Below, piece after piece: positions 11,097 to 20,579 of a stretch of 64,000 nt of DNA. The DNA is taken from NCBI GenBank assembly GCA_947311845.1, contig CAMZMU010000027.1:51099058-51163057 (forward strand). The letters are read 5' to 3'. Position 1 is the stretch's first letter. Each line of letters opens with the position of its first letter. The DNA comes from Poa pratensis. Lineage: Eukaryota > Streptophyta > Magnoliopsida > Poales > Poaceae. Below the pieces are notes generated by a model. It saw only the letters and a program-made list of their open reading frames with translations. It was not told where the DNA came from and searched no databases. The position numbers were made by a program, and so were the translations under genes.

Positions 11097-11555
11097 GCTG
11101 GTCCAGCCAAAGATTTGCAAACGGTGGCGGTGTTCGAGGTGGTTTTGAACTCACGACCTCAGCTGGAGAGGTTCGCAGCTGCCGTGTAGGTTAAATAATT
11201 CGTTGGCTGCAACATTGGGAGAAAATAATGAACCGTTGGCTGATTTGGCCTCTGGTTCTAGCTATGTGTATCTTGTACTTGGGGTTGGCCCGCTGGGGAC
11301 GCTACCGTTTTATCAGATCAACCAAAGCAACGTGGTTTTCCCCCACTTATTCAGTTCTTCTGTTCAATACAATGTTTGTCGCTGCAAGCCATTTCAGGCA
11401 CAAGGCTGGGACAACAGACCACCTCGAAAGAATCGTGCCTCTTCACTGAAAATATGCGACAGCTCGTTTTCTCTACGTATAATTATTTGATGTTCTTGTG
11501 TAGAGTATATATTTTCTCGCTGACGCCATTACTGCGTGAAAGCTCAGTACTATTA
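11097..11555 (+). other. ETHE1 3' UTR and downstream sequence
   Basis: Follows the TGA stop at 11094-11096. AAAATAATG at 11223-11231 could act as a polyadenylation signal. No further coding is supported. Confidence 0.4.
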
Positions 11556-11678
11556 CTCCCTCCGTCCAACAATAACTGTCTTAGATTTGTCAAAAAGTTG
11601 ATGTATCTAGACATGAAACATGTATAGATATATCCACTTTTGTGCAAAATTGAGACACTTATTTTGGAACGGAGGGAG
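11556..11678. mobile_element. Stowaway (Tc1/mariner-type) MITE
   Basis: The ends CTCCCTCCGTCCAAC and its near complement GGAACGGAGGGAG form terminal inverted repeats, flanked on both sides by TA (11554-11555 and 11679-11680), the mariner target site. The 123-bp AT-rich interior is non-coding. It lies between ETHE1 and the L18a-like gene. Confidence 0.93.
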
Positions 11679-11680
11679 TA

Positions 11681-12092
11681 TTATTTTTGGTTGTTAGACA
11701 AAGCTGAGACGAAACAGCTTACGCCAGCCTGATTGCTTGGAGGCTAAGGCGCTCAGCAACACGTTCTCTTTGTGGCCTCAAAACTACAACCCTTTTTTGT
11801 GTGGCATTTGGAACTTGCTAAACGAAGAAAACACCAGCGCCTTGTTAATTGGGGCTATTGCTAGAGCACTTGTAGTTGTCAAGTTTCCTTTGAGAAACTC
11901 TTCCCGATTTTTAGCGTGTCGAGTTCTACAGGACAGGCTGGACTGCCACGTTGTCATCGTTAACAAAGCCAGCTAAATCTATCAAGGCCGTGACAGAGCT
12001 GACTAATCCTCGGACGCCTTCGCTTTGCTTCCTAGGCTACTCGTCCCCGTCTCTCCCGCGTCGCGATTCCCCAAGCCTCCGGCGCCAGCGCC
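11681..12092 (+). other. Upstream region of the L18a-like gene
   Basis: Contains the presumed promoter and 5' leader of the gene starting at 12093. No convincing TATA box is visible; the last 80 bases are C-rich and leader-like. Confidence 0.4.
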
Positions 12093-14908
12093 ATGGGCGG
12101 CGAGATGCCTGCCGCCGACGGCAAGGACCGCTCCGCCTCCGCCTCTGGGTTCCCGCCGTCGGCGCCGCCGCAGCCGCCGCAGAACTACCACCAGTACGGC
12201 ACCTTCGGGGCCTCCTCCGGCTCCGGCGAGTTCCCGCAGCCTGCTGTCGGGTACCCCCAGCCTGCTCCACCGCCTCAGTTTCAGAACTACCCGCAGGCGT
12301 CGTACGCGGTCTACCCTCCTCAGCAGCAGGCTTATTCGGCCGCCGCGCCCTACTACGGCCACGGCTACCAGGCCGTGCAAGGTACGGGAAACCCTTGTCG
12401 TCATGTCCTTCTCTTGGTTGATGCCTGTGATATGAATGATGTGTGGGAGTTGGGGTGCTTTTTTTTTTGTTCTTGGGGAATTTGTCATGCCTTGTTGGAG
12501 AATTTGTCACGTCTTGTTGCTAGATGAAGATCTGCTGTCCCTATTCCGTATGATCTGAACCAAATTTTGTTCAATTCAAAATCGTTTAACTACAACGAAA
12601 CTTGAAAATAGTTCATCTCACATAGATCATTATTTTTATTTATGAGGAAACTGGCAGGAGCGCTGCCTTCCCTATTAGGAGTGAAAAAATTACATTGAAT
12701 AGGCTTGTTTTGTAAGAGGAACATGGTCACAAACCCTAAAGAAATCCCAGAGTCCACACACAAACTAATCCAAAAGCACTACCGCAATACCGCACTATCT
12801 GCCTCCTGATTAATTTCCCTAAACTCCTAAAGCTAGGTATGCTACCTCTCGGTAGTTTAATCTGGAAGCATTGAAAATTCTTCTGTTGCCTTCCTTCAAG
12901 AAAGATCATTCTGGTCATATAGGATTCCAAATTTCCAATGCCTCATATGATTTGGGGGATTGCATTAAGAAAATATCGTGTTAATAGTTTCCTACCCAAT
13001 TACTTGAATCTAGGGTTCTACTGTTACTGTGCAACCAGGCATATTATTTCTCTAATGTCTTCATGCGAAGGGGAGCCTTGGCGCAGCGGTAAAAGCTGCT
13101 GCCTTGTGACCATGAGGTCACGGGTTCAAGTCCTGGAAACAGCCTCTTGCAGAAATGCAGGGAAAGGCTGCGTACTAAAGACCCAAAGTGGTCGGACCCT
13201 TCCCCGGACCCTGCGCAAGCGGGAGCTACTGCACCGGGGCTGCCCTTTTTTTAATGTCTTCATGCGTATTAGGTTTCATGTGCCATTTTGTTTCAGTTTA
13301 CGCCCTCGTACTCGCACTATGTAGAGTCACTCACACGAGAGGCTTTTTTTTGCTAGGGAGACACACACTGCCCTCAAGATTTGTGATTTTTTTGGGTAGG
13401 GATATAGCCCTTTCAGTTACATATTTAACCACGACACTTTCCTAACCGCAGTTAATGACGTTAGCCATGTATTTGTAGAAGCTTTGGAGGTTAATAGATA
13501 AAAGTGAATTATGTATAGTTTTTGTGTTTCAGTGTTCTGAAGATTTGAATGAATTAAACAGTAAATGTCATACAAGAACATACAAAAATATTGAATAAAA
13601 ATGGGCAAACAGTAAAGTTAAGTATCTGAATGAACCTCAATGGTGCTTTTGTCTGATATGCTGTGCAAAACCATGATTCGACATAATTTTACAGAGCAGT
13701 ACGTTAAGACTCTTGAAAACCTCAAACCCATATATGCACTTTTTCGTTGTGGAAGAAATTATATGAATGATTACAAAATAAGTTTGTCCTAGCATGGCTT
13801 TCTCTTTTTACTACGTGCCTTTTTCTTAGGTTATATACCTCTTGTTGAAGGAAGGCCTGTGAGGATGCGACGTCTTCCATGCTGTGGCCTTGGCATGGGT
13901 TGGGTTCTGTAAGTTTCTTAGAACATTTTATTATCTTACAAGGCAAATAAGAAACTTTGATTGCATCCTAAGGAACTGTTGTTTCTACTGTTCTGAGCAG
14001 GTTCATTATGGGCTTCTTCTTTGCTGCCATTCCTTGGTATGTTGGAGCTTTTGTTCTAATCTGCGTCCGAGTACATGACTACAGGGAGAAACCAGGATAT
14101 GTTGCGTGCACTATTGCTGTAAGTCATTTCTACCTGTGAAGTTCCTTGCGCTGGTTAACAGCTGTACATCATGCTCTCATTTTTCTCAGACTTCAGATTG
14201 TAGCTGCAGTATCAGTTTCATCTAAAACAGTTAGTGCTTGCAAGCACAAAGAAAATACTCCCTCCGATCCTAAAAGATTGACGCAAAAAGTGAGCTGGCT
14301 CTATATAAATTTCTATACAACTTACGCCATTTAAATGGGATCAGAGGGAGTAGCATAATCATGCCGTTTCATTGTAACAGTACCGTCTATGATACATGAC
14401 AGCACCTTAAGCGTAGGTAGATCCAAATCAAAGACTGGATGCATTTTCATTTTCATAGTTGTGCATCTTGTTTATGTTCTCTTACAAGTGAAGTGCACTT
14501 GTTAAAAATAGGTTTTTGACATTGCTTGTTTGACATCAATTCAGTGATAGGCTGCATTATCGAGCAATAATTATATTTCTGCTTACTTAGTCTAAAAAAA
14601 TTATATTGCTGCTTAACTGACAGTTATGCAAGCATCCTGCACATATTTAGCCAGTGCCTAACTGAAATGATGAAGAAAAGCTGATCCTGAAAAACATGCC
14701 ACGTAAATGATAAAAGGGCTTGTTGACCCTGTAAAATTTGGTAGTCATGGCTTCGCACTACAATTGTATTAGTTTTTGTCGTGTTCGTTATAATTGAGTG
14801 GAGAAACTTAGACTAACTGTGATTTGAACTTTTTTGTGGCTTTGACAGGCGTCACTTGCTGCAATTGCCATGTTGCTTGGTGCCACAAAAGGAGCAGATG
14901 TGTGGTGA
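12093..14908 (+). CDS. 60S ribosomal protein L18a-like protein, two-pass membrane protein
   Basis: Exons 12093-12381, 13830-13908, 14001-14118 and 14849-14908 join in phase with GT-AG introns to give 181 residues and a TGA stop. Residues 1-95 are a Pro/Gln/Tyr/Ala-rich disordered region. The conserved part follows: EGRPVRMRRLPCCGLGMGW (103-121), a hydrophobic segment (about 122-145), HDYREKPGYVAC (148-159) and a second hydrophobic segment (about 160-174). This matches the plant L18ae-like family. The family name comes from annotation transfer: the two membrane segments make it very unlikely to be a ribosomal subunit, and its role is poorly known. Intron 1 carries a SINE and intron 3 a Stowaway; neither disturbs splice sites. 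Unlike its neighbour ETHE1, the frame is fully intact. Confidence 0.92.
13068..13252 (+). mobile_element. Au-type SINE in intron 1 of the L18a-like gene
   Basis: A 185-bp insertion with an internal RNA polymerase III promoter: box A-like TTGGCGCAGCGGTAA (13078-13092) and box B-like GGGTTCAAGTCC (13123-13134), ending in a T-run. A perfect 14-bp target duplication AATGTCTTCATGCG lies at 13054-13067 and 13253-13266. Sequence and organisation match the Au SINE family of grasses. It is in the same orientation as the host gene. Confidence 0.93.
14258..14350. mobile_element. Stowaway MITE in intron 3 of the L18a-like gene
   Basis: Ends CTCCCTCCGATCC and GGATCAGAGGGAG (approximate inverted repeats) are flanked by TA at 14256-14257 and 14351-14352. 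Length is 93 bp. Confidence 0.85.
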
Positions 14909-16065
14909 ACTGTCTTGCACTATCGGCGGTTTGTGTAAGTATATGTTTATTCTTCCCCTACTCTTCTTTTTTATGAGAAAAAATTTCCTACCCTGTTTGA
15001 GTGTTCCGATTTGTACATGTATTCATAGAAAGATTATAGTGGAAGGAGAATTCACCCCTGTATGTGTTGTATAACTTATAATTCTAGAGTGGAACGGCAT
15101 ATATTACATATGTCTTTCGGTAAAGAAGTGTGCCCATATCTCTCTCGAGTATTATTCTGATGATTGTTCTTTCACCCAATATTGGTGGCTTTCTCTTAAT
15201 GATTAGTTGATTACATGAGAACTGCTATATTCATAAACAAGAGGAATGGTACATGAGACCCGGACTACTCTTTTAATTAAAGGAAAGCTGGGTGAAAACC
15301 GTGGCAAATGAGCAAGTCATCTAGCTAAACTAGGTCGAGAGTGCTCCAAGAAAATGAAAGGCACTGGCAAAGTAGACTAAGCATGACACTGATGCACACC
15401 CCAAACCGATGCCGATGTGCCATCATCGTCGTCTCCATTGCATTATATCGGCAAGGCAGACTAAAAGGGCATCTCCGGCAGTTGCCCCTAAAACAGGCCC
15501 TAAACAACTTTTACGGGCTGATCTCAACTTCTTAGCTCATGATGCCTTTGTATTCGGCTGTAGCCCTATTTCGCAACCTCCATTTTATCCTGCGATCAGA
15601 GGGAGAGAGGGAGTGTGGTGGAGGTGTTGTTGAGGTGGATATGATAGTGAGGCGCACCAAGATAAGAGGAGGGTTTAAAAAAAAGAGGATTCTCACATGC
15701 AGCTGAAGGGGTGGAACTGTTGCGGCGATGGCCGCAATGATGTCGGTCGGCGGAAGGAATGTCCAAGCGCGAAAAAAGCTTTGGGGTTTCCCTGCACCAC
15801 CCGAGGAGATGGGGTTACATGGGAATTTAGGGTCCTCCCTATTTGAATGCCCGTTTAGAGTCCTTGTTAGACCTCTTTTCTTTGTCTCAGTGAAAGATCA
15901 AAGAGGGGGTAGATAGACGTTTTTAAAATCATTACAGATTTGGCGTTTTCGAACATTGAGTGGATGGTTATCGTGGATGAATTGAATGTTTAAAAATCCA
16001 CATTGGTGGGAACAAAGTGGACCTCAAAGCGGGCCCTTCCTGAGGAGGAAGAAGGCCATACAAGA
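14909..16065 (+). other. 3' UTR of the L18a-like gene and intergenic sequence
   Basis: The first 200 bases are the likely 3' UTR. The segment 15467-15540, with AAAAGGGCATCTCCGGCAG, resembles a transposon end, but no matching inverted end was found. Otherwise nothing is supported. Confidence 0.4.
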
Positions 16066-16085
16066 CCCCCCCCCCCCCCCCCCCC
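16066..16085 (+). repeat. Poly-C tract of 20 bases
   Basis: Twenty consecutive C residues lie about a dozen bases before the point where similarity to the DUF569 3' flank begins (about 16098). Confidence 0.95.
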
Positions 16086-16097
16086 AATGTGGACATT

Positions 16098-17690
16098 AGC
16101 AGTTTCAGTGTTTGTGCCAGTTAGCTAGGACAGAAGTTTGGTTCACGCTGAAATCCAGTTTTCCATGCCGTAGAACTGCAGAAATCAAGTTCCACTGTTT
16201 CTTAGAGTAGAATGGTTAATGTCTGGACGCTGACATTGGTTACAAGTATTACAGTCCTCAGAATGATTGGTACCACTGCATTCAGGCCTTGTTTACTCCA
16301 AAGGTATTTTAGGGGATGGGAGGAGTGGGGATGGGAGGGAATTTGGTGAACACTCAATCCCCACAAATCCCCACAAATACTCTTCCCTAAAATACACTAG
16401 CATGAACTAGAGTTTTTGTGTTAGACAAAAATGAGAGGGTTGGTAGGGATATTTGGGGATTATCCCCTCTCATTCCCTAAAATACACTAGAAGTAAACAA
16501 ACTGGTGGGGATTTTCCGGGATCCGGGATAATCCCCTCCCATCCCCTAAAATACACTAGAGTTAAACAAGGCCTCATGGAGCTTTTCTGCGTTGTGTTGT
16601 TGCTACCATTTGTGTTGGGATAAATTCCATGGTATTCAATCGATATCATTACATAGTGGATTAGAAAGTCTTATCGCTTCCCTCTGGATGCCGTTATGTT
16701 TCTTGATACTGAAACTCAAAATTTGGAGATGTCGGATGTGCATTCACTTGCTCGGCCAGTGCATTACCTTATTCTATTTTATGGGTTTCCTCCTGTATCA
16801 GTGAATTAATCTAGTGTCATATCGTGGATTAATATTTTACTTTTGTATTGTTAAGTGATATGAAAGGCTAGATCCAATAAGAATGGCATAATCTTCTTGC
16901 AGCATATAATTAGTTCTTGCCGCTATAGAAATTTTACATATGTTGCTGCAGAACAAGAGTAATTATGTTGCAGCTCCTATTTTCTAAACACGACATGTGA
17001 TTTTTTAGAGATATTATAAGTAGAAAAACGAAACTGGATGGAACACAAGGTTGGATTCGTGTATAACATACTAAAAGCTAGATCGATGAATTATACATAC
17101 AGAGGCTGTTCTCTGCTAGATGTAGACTGGTTGAGTACTATGTGCACTTGCAAACTTCGGATGGAAAATAGATCGGTGCTAGAACACTTTGCTACATGGA
17201 AGCACTCCTGCCATCGTGAAAAGTATTTTGAAATGTCAACAAAAAGTTTGCACATACATCTTGACATTCTGTGCACACGGCATGTTTCACGATAAACCGA
17301 CATTTTGTTGTGGCATGTGTAGTAAAGATGTATGGATGTGCACACGCCATGTTTCACAATACAAAAAATCGTTATTTTTTTCGTGAAACGGCTTTGTGAG
17401 GGCATTGAATATCAAGATGTATGGATGTAACTTTTTCTCTGTTTTTTAATATCTCAAAATATGTTTTAAACTTATGTTTAACAGCGGGAGCATATTCTCA
17501 ACTGGTATCTTGCCTCTACCATTAGGAATCTTTCATTTTTGTGATTCATGTTCTTGTGTATTATTAGAAGTTCATCCACACCACGAATTGTTCCTACTGA
17601 AATTTATATATATGAGGCACTGAAAAACATATTGTTACCATTCTAGGGCTCCCTCCATCCACAGTTACATAACATCAACTTTACTACTAA
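16098..17690 (+). repeat. Duplicon C: gene-less copy of the DUF569 3' flank
   Basis: From TTTGTGCCAGTTAGCTAGGA onward this stretch follows 23383-24900 (duplicon A), and partly 56262-56690 (duplicon B), at high similarity in the same order, interrupted by its own insertions (a Harbinger MITE at 16285-16573 and an extra segment near 17200-17400). No DUF569 exon precedes it. It is the remnant of a third unit of a tandem array, or a separate duplication of the flank only. Confidence 0.8.
16285..16573. mobile_element. PIF/Harbinger-type MITE, 289 bp
   Basis: Inverted ends GGCCTTGTTTACTC and (right end) TTAAACAAGGCC are flanked by TCA at 16282-16284 and 16574-16576. The interior has repeated GGGGAT and CCTAAAATACACTAG words. 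The paralogous flanks near 23595 and 56477 lack it, giving natural empty sites. Confidence 0.8.
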
Positions 17691-18549
17691 TACATAGGTA
17701 ATATGTCATCAAACGATACATTGTTACCATACGTGGCATGCTACATTGGCTAGATTTGGCCCAGTTTGACCATTTTCCATCAAAATGCACATGTGGGATA
17801 ACTTTATGCATTATACCGAATCTTTTTTTATAGGGATTGTCGAATGCTAAGTCGAGTTAGATTTAACGAAAACTCAATCAGTTGCACATAATTGTATCTC
17901 ATGTGCAACCCTTAGTGGATAACAACGCATGCAAATCTAACGACTAAGGAGTCAGACTAAAAATTAAAGAAAATAATGTCAGATACACACGAATTAAAAA
18001 ACAAAATCCAACGGCTAACTAGTTGACTGATATATGGTGCATATAATTTGAGTTGCACACGGCTATTACTCACGTTCAGGGCCGGGCCGGCAAAATTGTC
18101 AAAATCCGCAACCAACTCCATCAAAGTGCCGATCGGAGTGGGGGATTGGCAATCGATCGCAAAAGCGGAGAAAGTCTTGAGGGAACAAAAAATGGACCGT
18201 GCTTGGTTGCGTGTATCTCGCCTCGAAGATTTTTTGCTACGCTGGCGTGATTAATTAATTCACCGCGGGAGGGGAGGGTGCTTTCTCCGTTCTAAACTCG
18301 TACGACTCCATTACCTCGTGTCCAGGTAGGCAGGCACCAGCTGAGGGCCTCTGAATTTTCGGGTAACTAGTCTATAACCATTAGTTTTGTTCCCTCCAAG
18401 AAATATAGCCACCGTTCAAAAAAAAAAATTAACCATTTAATACTAGCTCAAATCAAAACGTATATGCGTGCCTTCACGAGTTGCTGGCTGGCATGTCCCA
18501 ACTTCCCAATACATTCTCTCCAAAAACAAAATTCCAAGACATCTGTAGT
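17691..18549. other. Intergenic sequence, nothing recognised
   Basis: AT-rich sequence with two words related to GTTGCACA (about 17880 and 18052). Short open frames at 18048-18254 have no recognisable family. No feature is supported. Confidence 0.4.
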
Positions 18550-18703
18550 TTCATGGGATAGGCTTCCCTCTACGGTAACCCAACCCAGTTTTAAATTTCA
18601 GTTCGCAACTAAAACAAGGTAAAAAATTCATGGGATAGGCTTCTCTCTACGGTAACCCAGCCCAATTTTAAATTTCAGTTCGCAACTAAAACAAGGTAAA
18701 AAA
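18550..18703 (+). repeat. 77-bp tandem duplication
   Basis: The unit at 18550-18626 is repeated at 18627-18703 with only a few mismatches (for example TTCCCTC versus TTCTCTC). It is non-coding. Confidence 0.85.
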
Positions 18704-18715
18704 TAAAAAATGTGG

Positions 18716-18788
18716 GTGACAGGATTCGATCCCAGCACCATCACAGAAGAAACAACGGTTCAGACCACTACACCATACATCCTTTTAC
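18716..18788 (-). repeat. tRNA-like sequence, possible SINE head or tRNA pseudogene
   Basis: Read on the minus strand it contains a box A-like TGGTGTAGTGGTCTGAA, then about 30 bases, a box B-like GGGATCGAATCCTG, and soon after an AT-rich T-run (the complement of 18700-18715). This is the layout of an RNA polymerase III promoter. The 5' and 3' ends do not form an acceptor stem, so it is not an intact tRNA. No target duplication was seen. Confidence 0.35.
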
Positions 18789-19190
18789 GTACATAATTCG
18801 GTACAACTTTCTTTATAGTGATATGGAAACATAAATTCAAATTTATGGGCCCCCAAAAATTTGGGACCCTGTGCGGTCGGCACAGTCCGCACCACTGTGG
18901 GCCCGGGCCTGCTCACGTTCAACTATCATGCCATATTGCCATCACGAATCAGGACAATGTCCCAGTGCTAAGTATCCGATTAAGCGATTTAGTTAATTCT
19001 CACGCAATTTAGAATTAGCAAACCCGTTTTAAAATTTGATGATGCAATCGAGCGTTATTACGTCGTCATTTTTTGTTTAATTCTCTCTCCCATTTCGGCT
19101 TCGCCTCACGCCTTCACCTACCTACCCTCCTCTCCTCTCCCACTGTTCCGCCGAGAAGCGACCCGACCGGCGACTCCCCCTCCGCCGCCA

Positions 19191-19219
19191 CCTCCTCCTC
19201 CTCCTCCTCCTCCTCCTCC
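19191..19219 (+). repeat. (CTC)n microsatellite
   Basis: Trinucleotide CTC run of about 29 bp, shorter in the paralogous position near 52025-52035. Confidence 0.9.
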
Positions 19220-20455
19220 ACCACGAGTTACCCACAGGTCTCTACAGAAATCCATCCAGTTTGCGCCCTCTCCTTCCCGCCAGGGCCAATCTGCGCGGAA
19301 ATTTGGGGGCCTTGTGGGCTCCAGCTTCCCTTGTGACCCCGTGCGGTGCGGCTCTTCTTCTTGTCGGTGTCGCCGATCGGAAAGGCGCCGTCTCGACCCC
19401 CCGGGGCATCGATTTGATCTGTTGCGAGGTTGGGTTTTGCCCTCTGTTGCTCACGGCATGTGCTTTGATCAGGTGAATTTGGGAGGCGTGGTCTGAACTG
19501 GGGCTTGTTTCGTCAGTGATTAAGCAAATCCTGGGCAGGCTCCCAAAGAGAAACCTGCTCCTCGCTGTCAAGTCTGATACAAGAACAAGGAGTCTCGGAC
19601 GCCTCTGTTGGTGTGTGTGAGGTGCCTCTGGGATGTGACAGCTTGAGCTCGTGGATTCTGCTAATTCCCAGAAGCAGTTGTGCAAGAGGTATTCGTCCAC
19701 AAACTTGTTCAGTCCACGGGAGAAGAAGGCGCTCGAGTCAATTGATTTGTCATGGATCTGGACCCGGTGTGGCTTCACCTGCACCGATGCAGATTTGTCA
19801 TGGAACTGTTGTCAAGATTTCTTCAGTCTCCCAGACAGATGCAAACATGTCATGGAGTTTCATTCTCAAGCTGCTTCATCTCTTGGACACGGGATAGACT
19901 AAATAGCAAATTTATGGTGCCCGTACAAGATCAAGAGCAAGTTTGTTGCTTGAGCTGGAGCTAGAGCTAGCAGTTCAGGAACCATGGCCACTCTGTAAAT
20001 CCACATGTTTCGAAACAAACTGGACAAATTCCTTTGCTTGATCAGAGAAGATTGATGACACTGGATGGTGGCGGCTGCAGGGAGCAAGGGGAGACGGCGA
20101 GCAATCCGCACGCTCGCGGCCGCATTCGCCGGAAAGAAGATGAAGAAGAAGCAGCCTCGTGAACGCACAGCTTTTCTGCATCTGCAGTACAGAAGCGACA
20201 TGGCCAGGCAACGGGGAGTTTCATTCCCAAGCTGCTTCATCTCTTGGACACAGGAGAGAACATAGCATTTAGCAAGTTGCCCGTAAATCCAAATTTTCTA
20301 CACAGATTCAGGAACCATGATCAGAACTCTACGCACTTCTGAAACTGCAGTCTGATGAAATTTGTTGACGGCGTTGACAGTTTGGTGGCCCACACGTCAG
20401 TGCCGTTTGTTTGATGACTGGGGCTGACAGGATGGTAGCCCCACCCGTCAGCGCT
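19220..20455 (+). other. Upstream region of DUF569-A with short internal repeats
   Basis: Conserved with 52040-53230 in duplicon B. The block containing GCTTCATCTCTTGGACAC occurs at 19872-19890 and again at 20233-20251, each preceded by a GAGTTTCATTC word. Short open frames here (such as 19651-19902) are not conserved as proteins between the copies, so I regard this as non-coding or an old decayed exon series. Confidence 0.5.
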
Positions 20456-20460
20456 GCCCC

Positions 20461-20468
20461 TTAAAAGG
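20461..20468 (+). promoter_or_regulatory. TATA-like box of DUF569-A
   Basis: TTAAAAGG sits 112 bp upstream of the ATG at 20580 and is identical in duplicon B (53239-53246), with the following leader nearly identical too. Confidence 0.55.
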
Positions 20469-20579
20469 ACGGGACCGACTCTCCTTGGCGCCCAAATGAA
20501 ACCGTCGTAACAAACTCTGCTCCTCTCCTCTTCCTTCCTCGCAACGCCAACAAACCGAGAAGCCCAGCGAGCGACGAGA

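Noticed and set aside
12003..12510. Antisense frames of about 160 codons over exon 1 of the L18a-like gene
   Set aside because: Low-complexity Arg/Pro translations of a GC-rich exon on the other strand.
13068..13252. tRNA gene in intron 1 of the L18a-like gene
   Set aside because: The pol III boxes belong to a 185-bp SINE with a 14-bp target duplication; no tRNA cloverleaf is completed.
12093..14908. True ribosomal subunit protein eL20/L18a
   Set aside because: The product has two membrane segments and the L18ae-like family motif, and lacks the ribosomal protein body; the name is historical.
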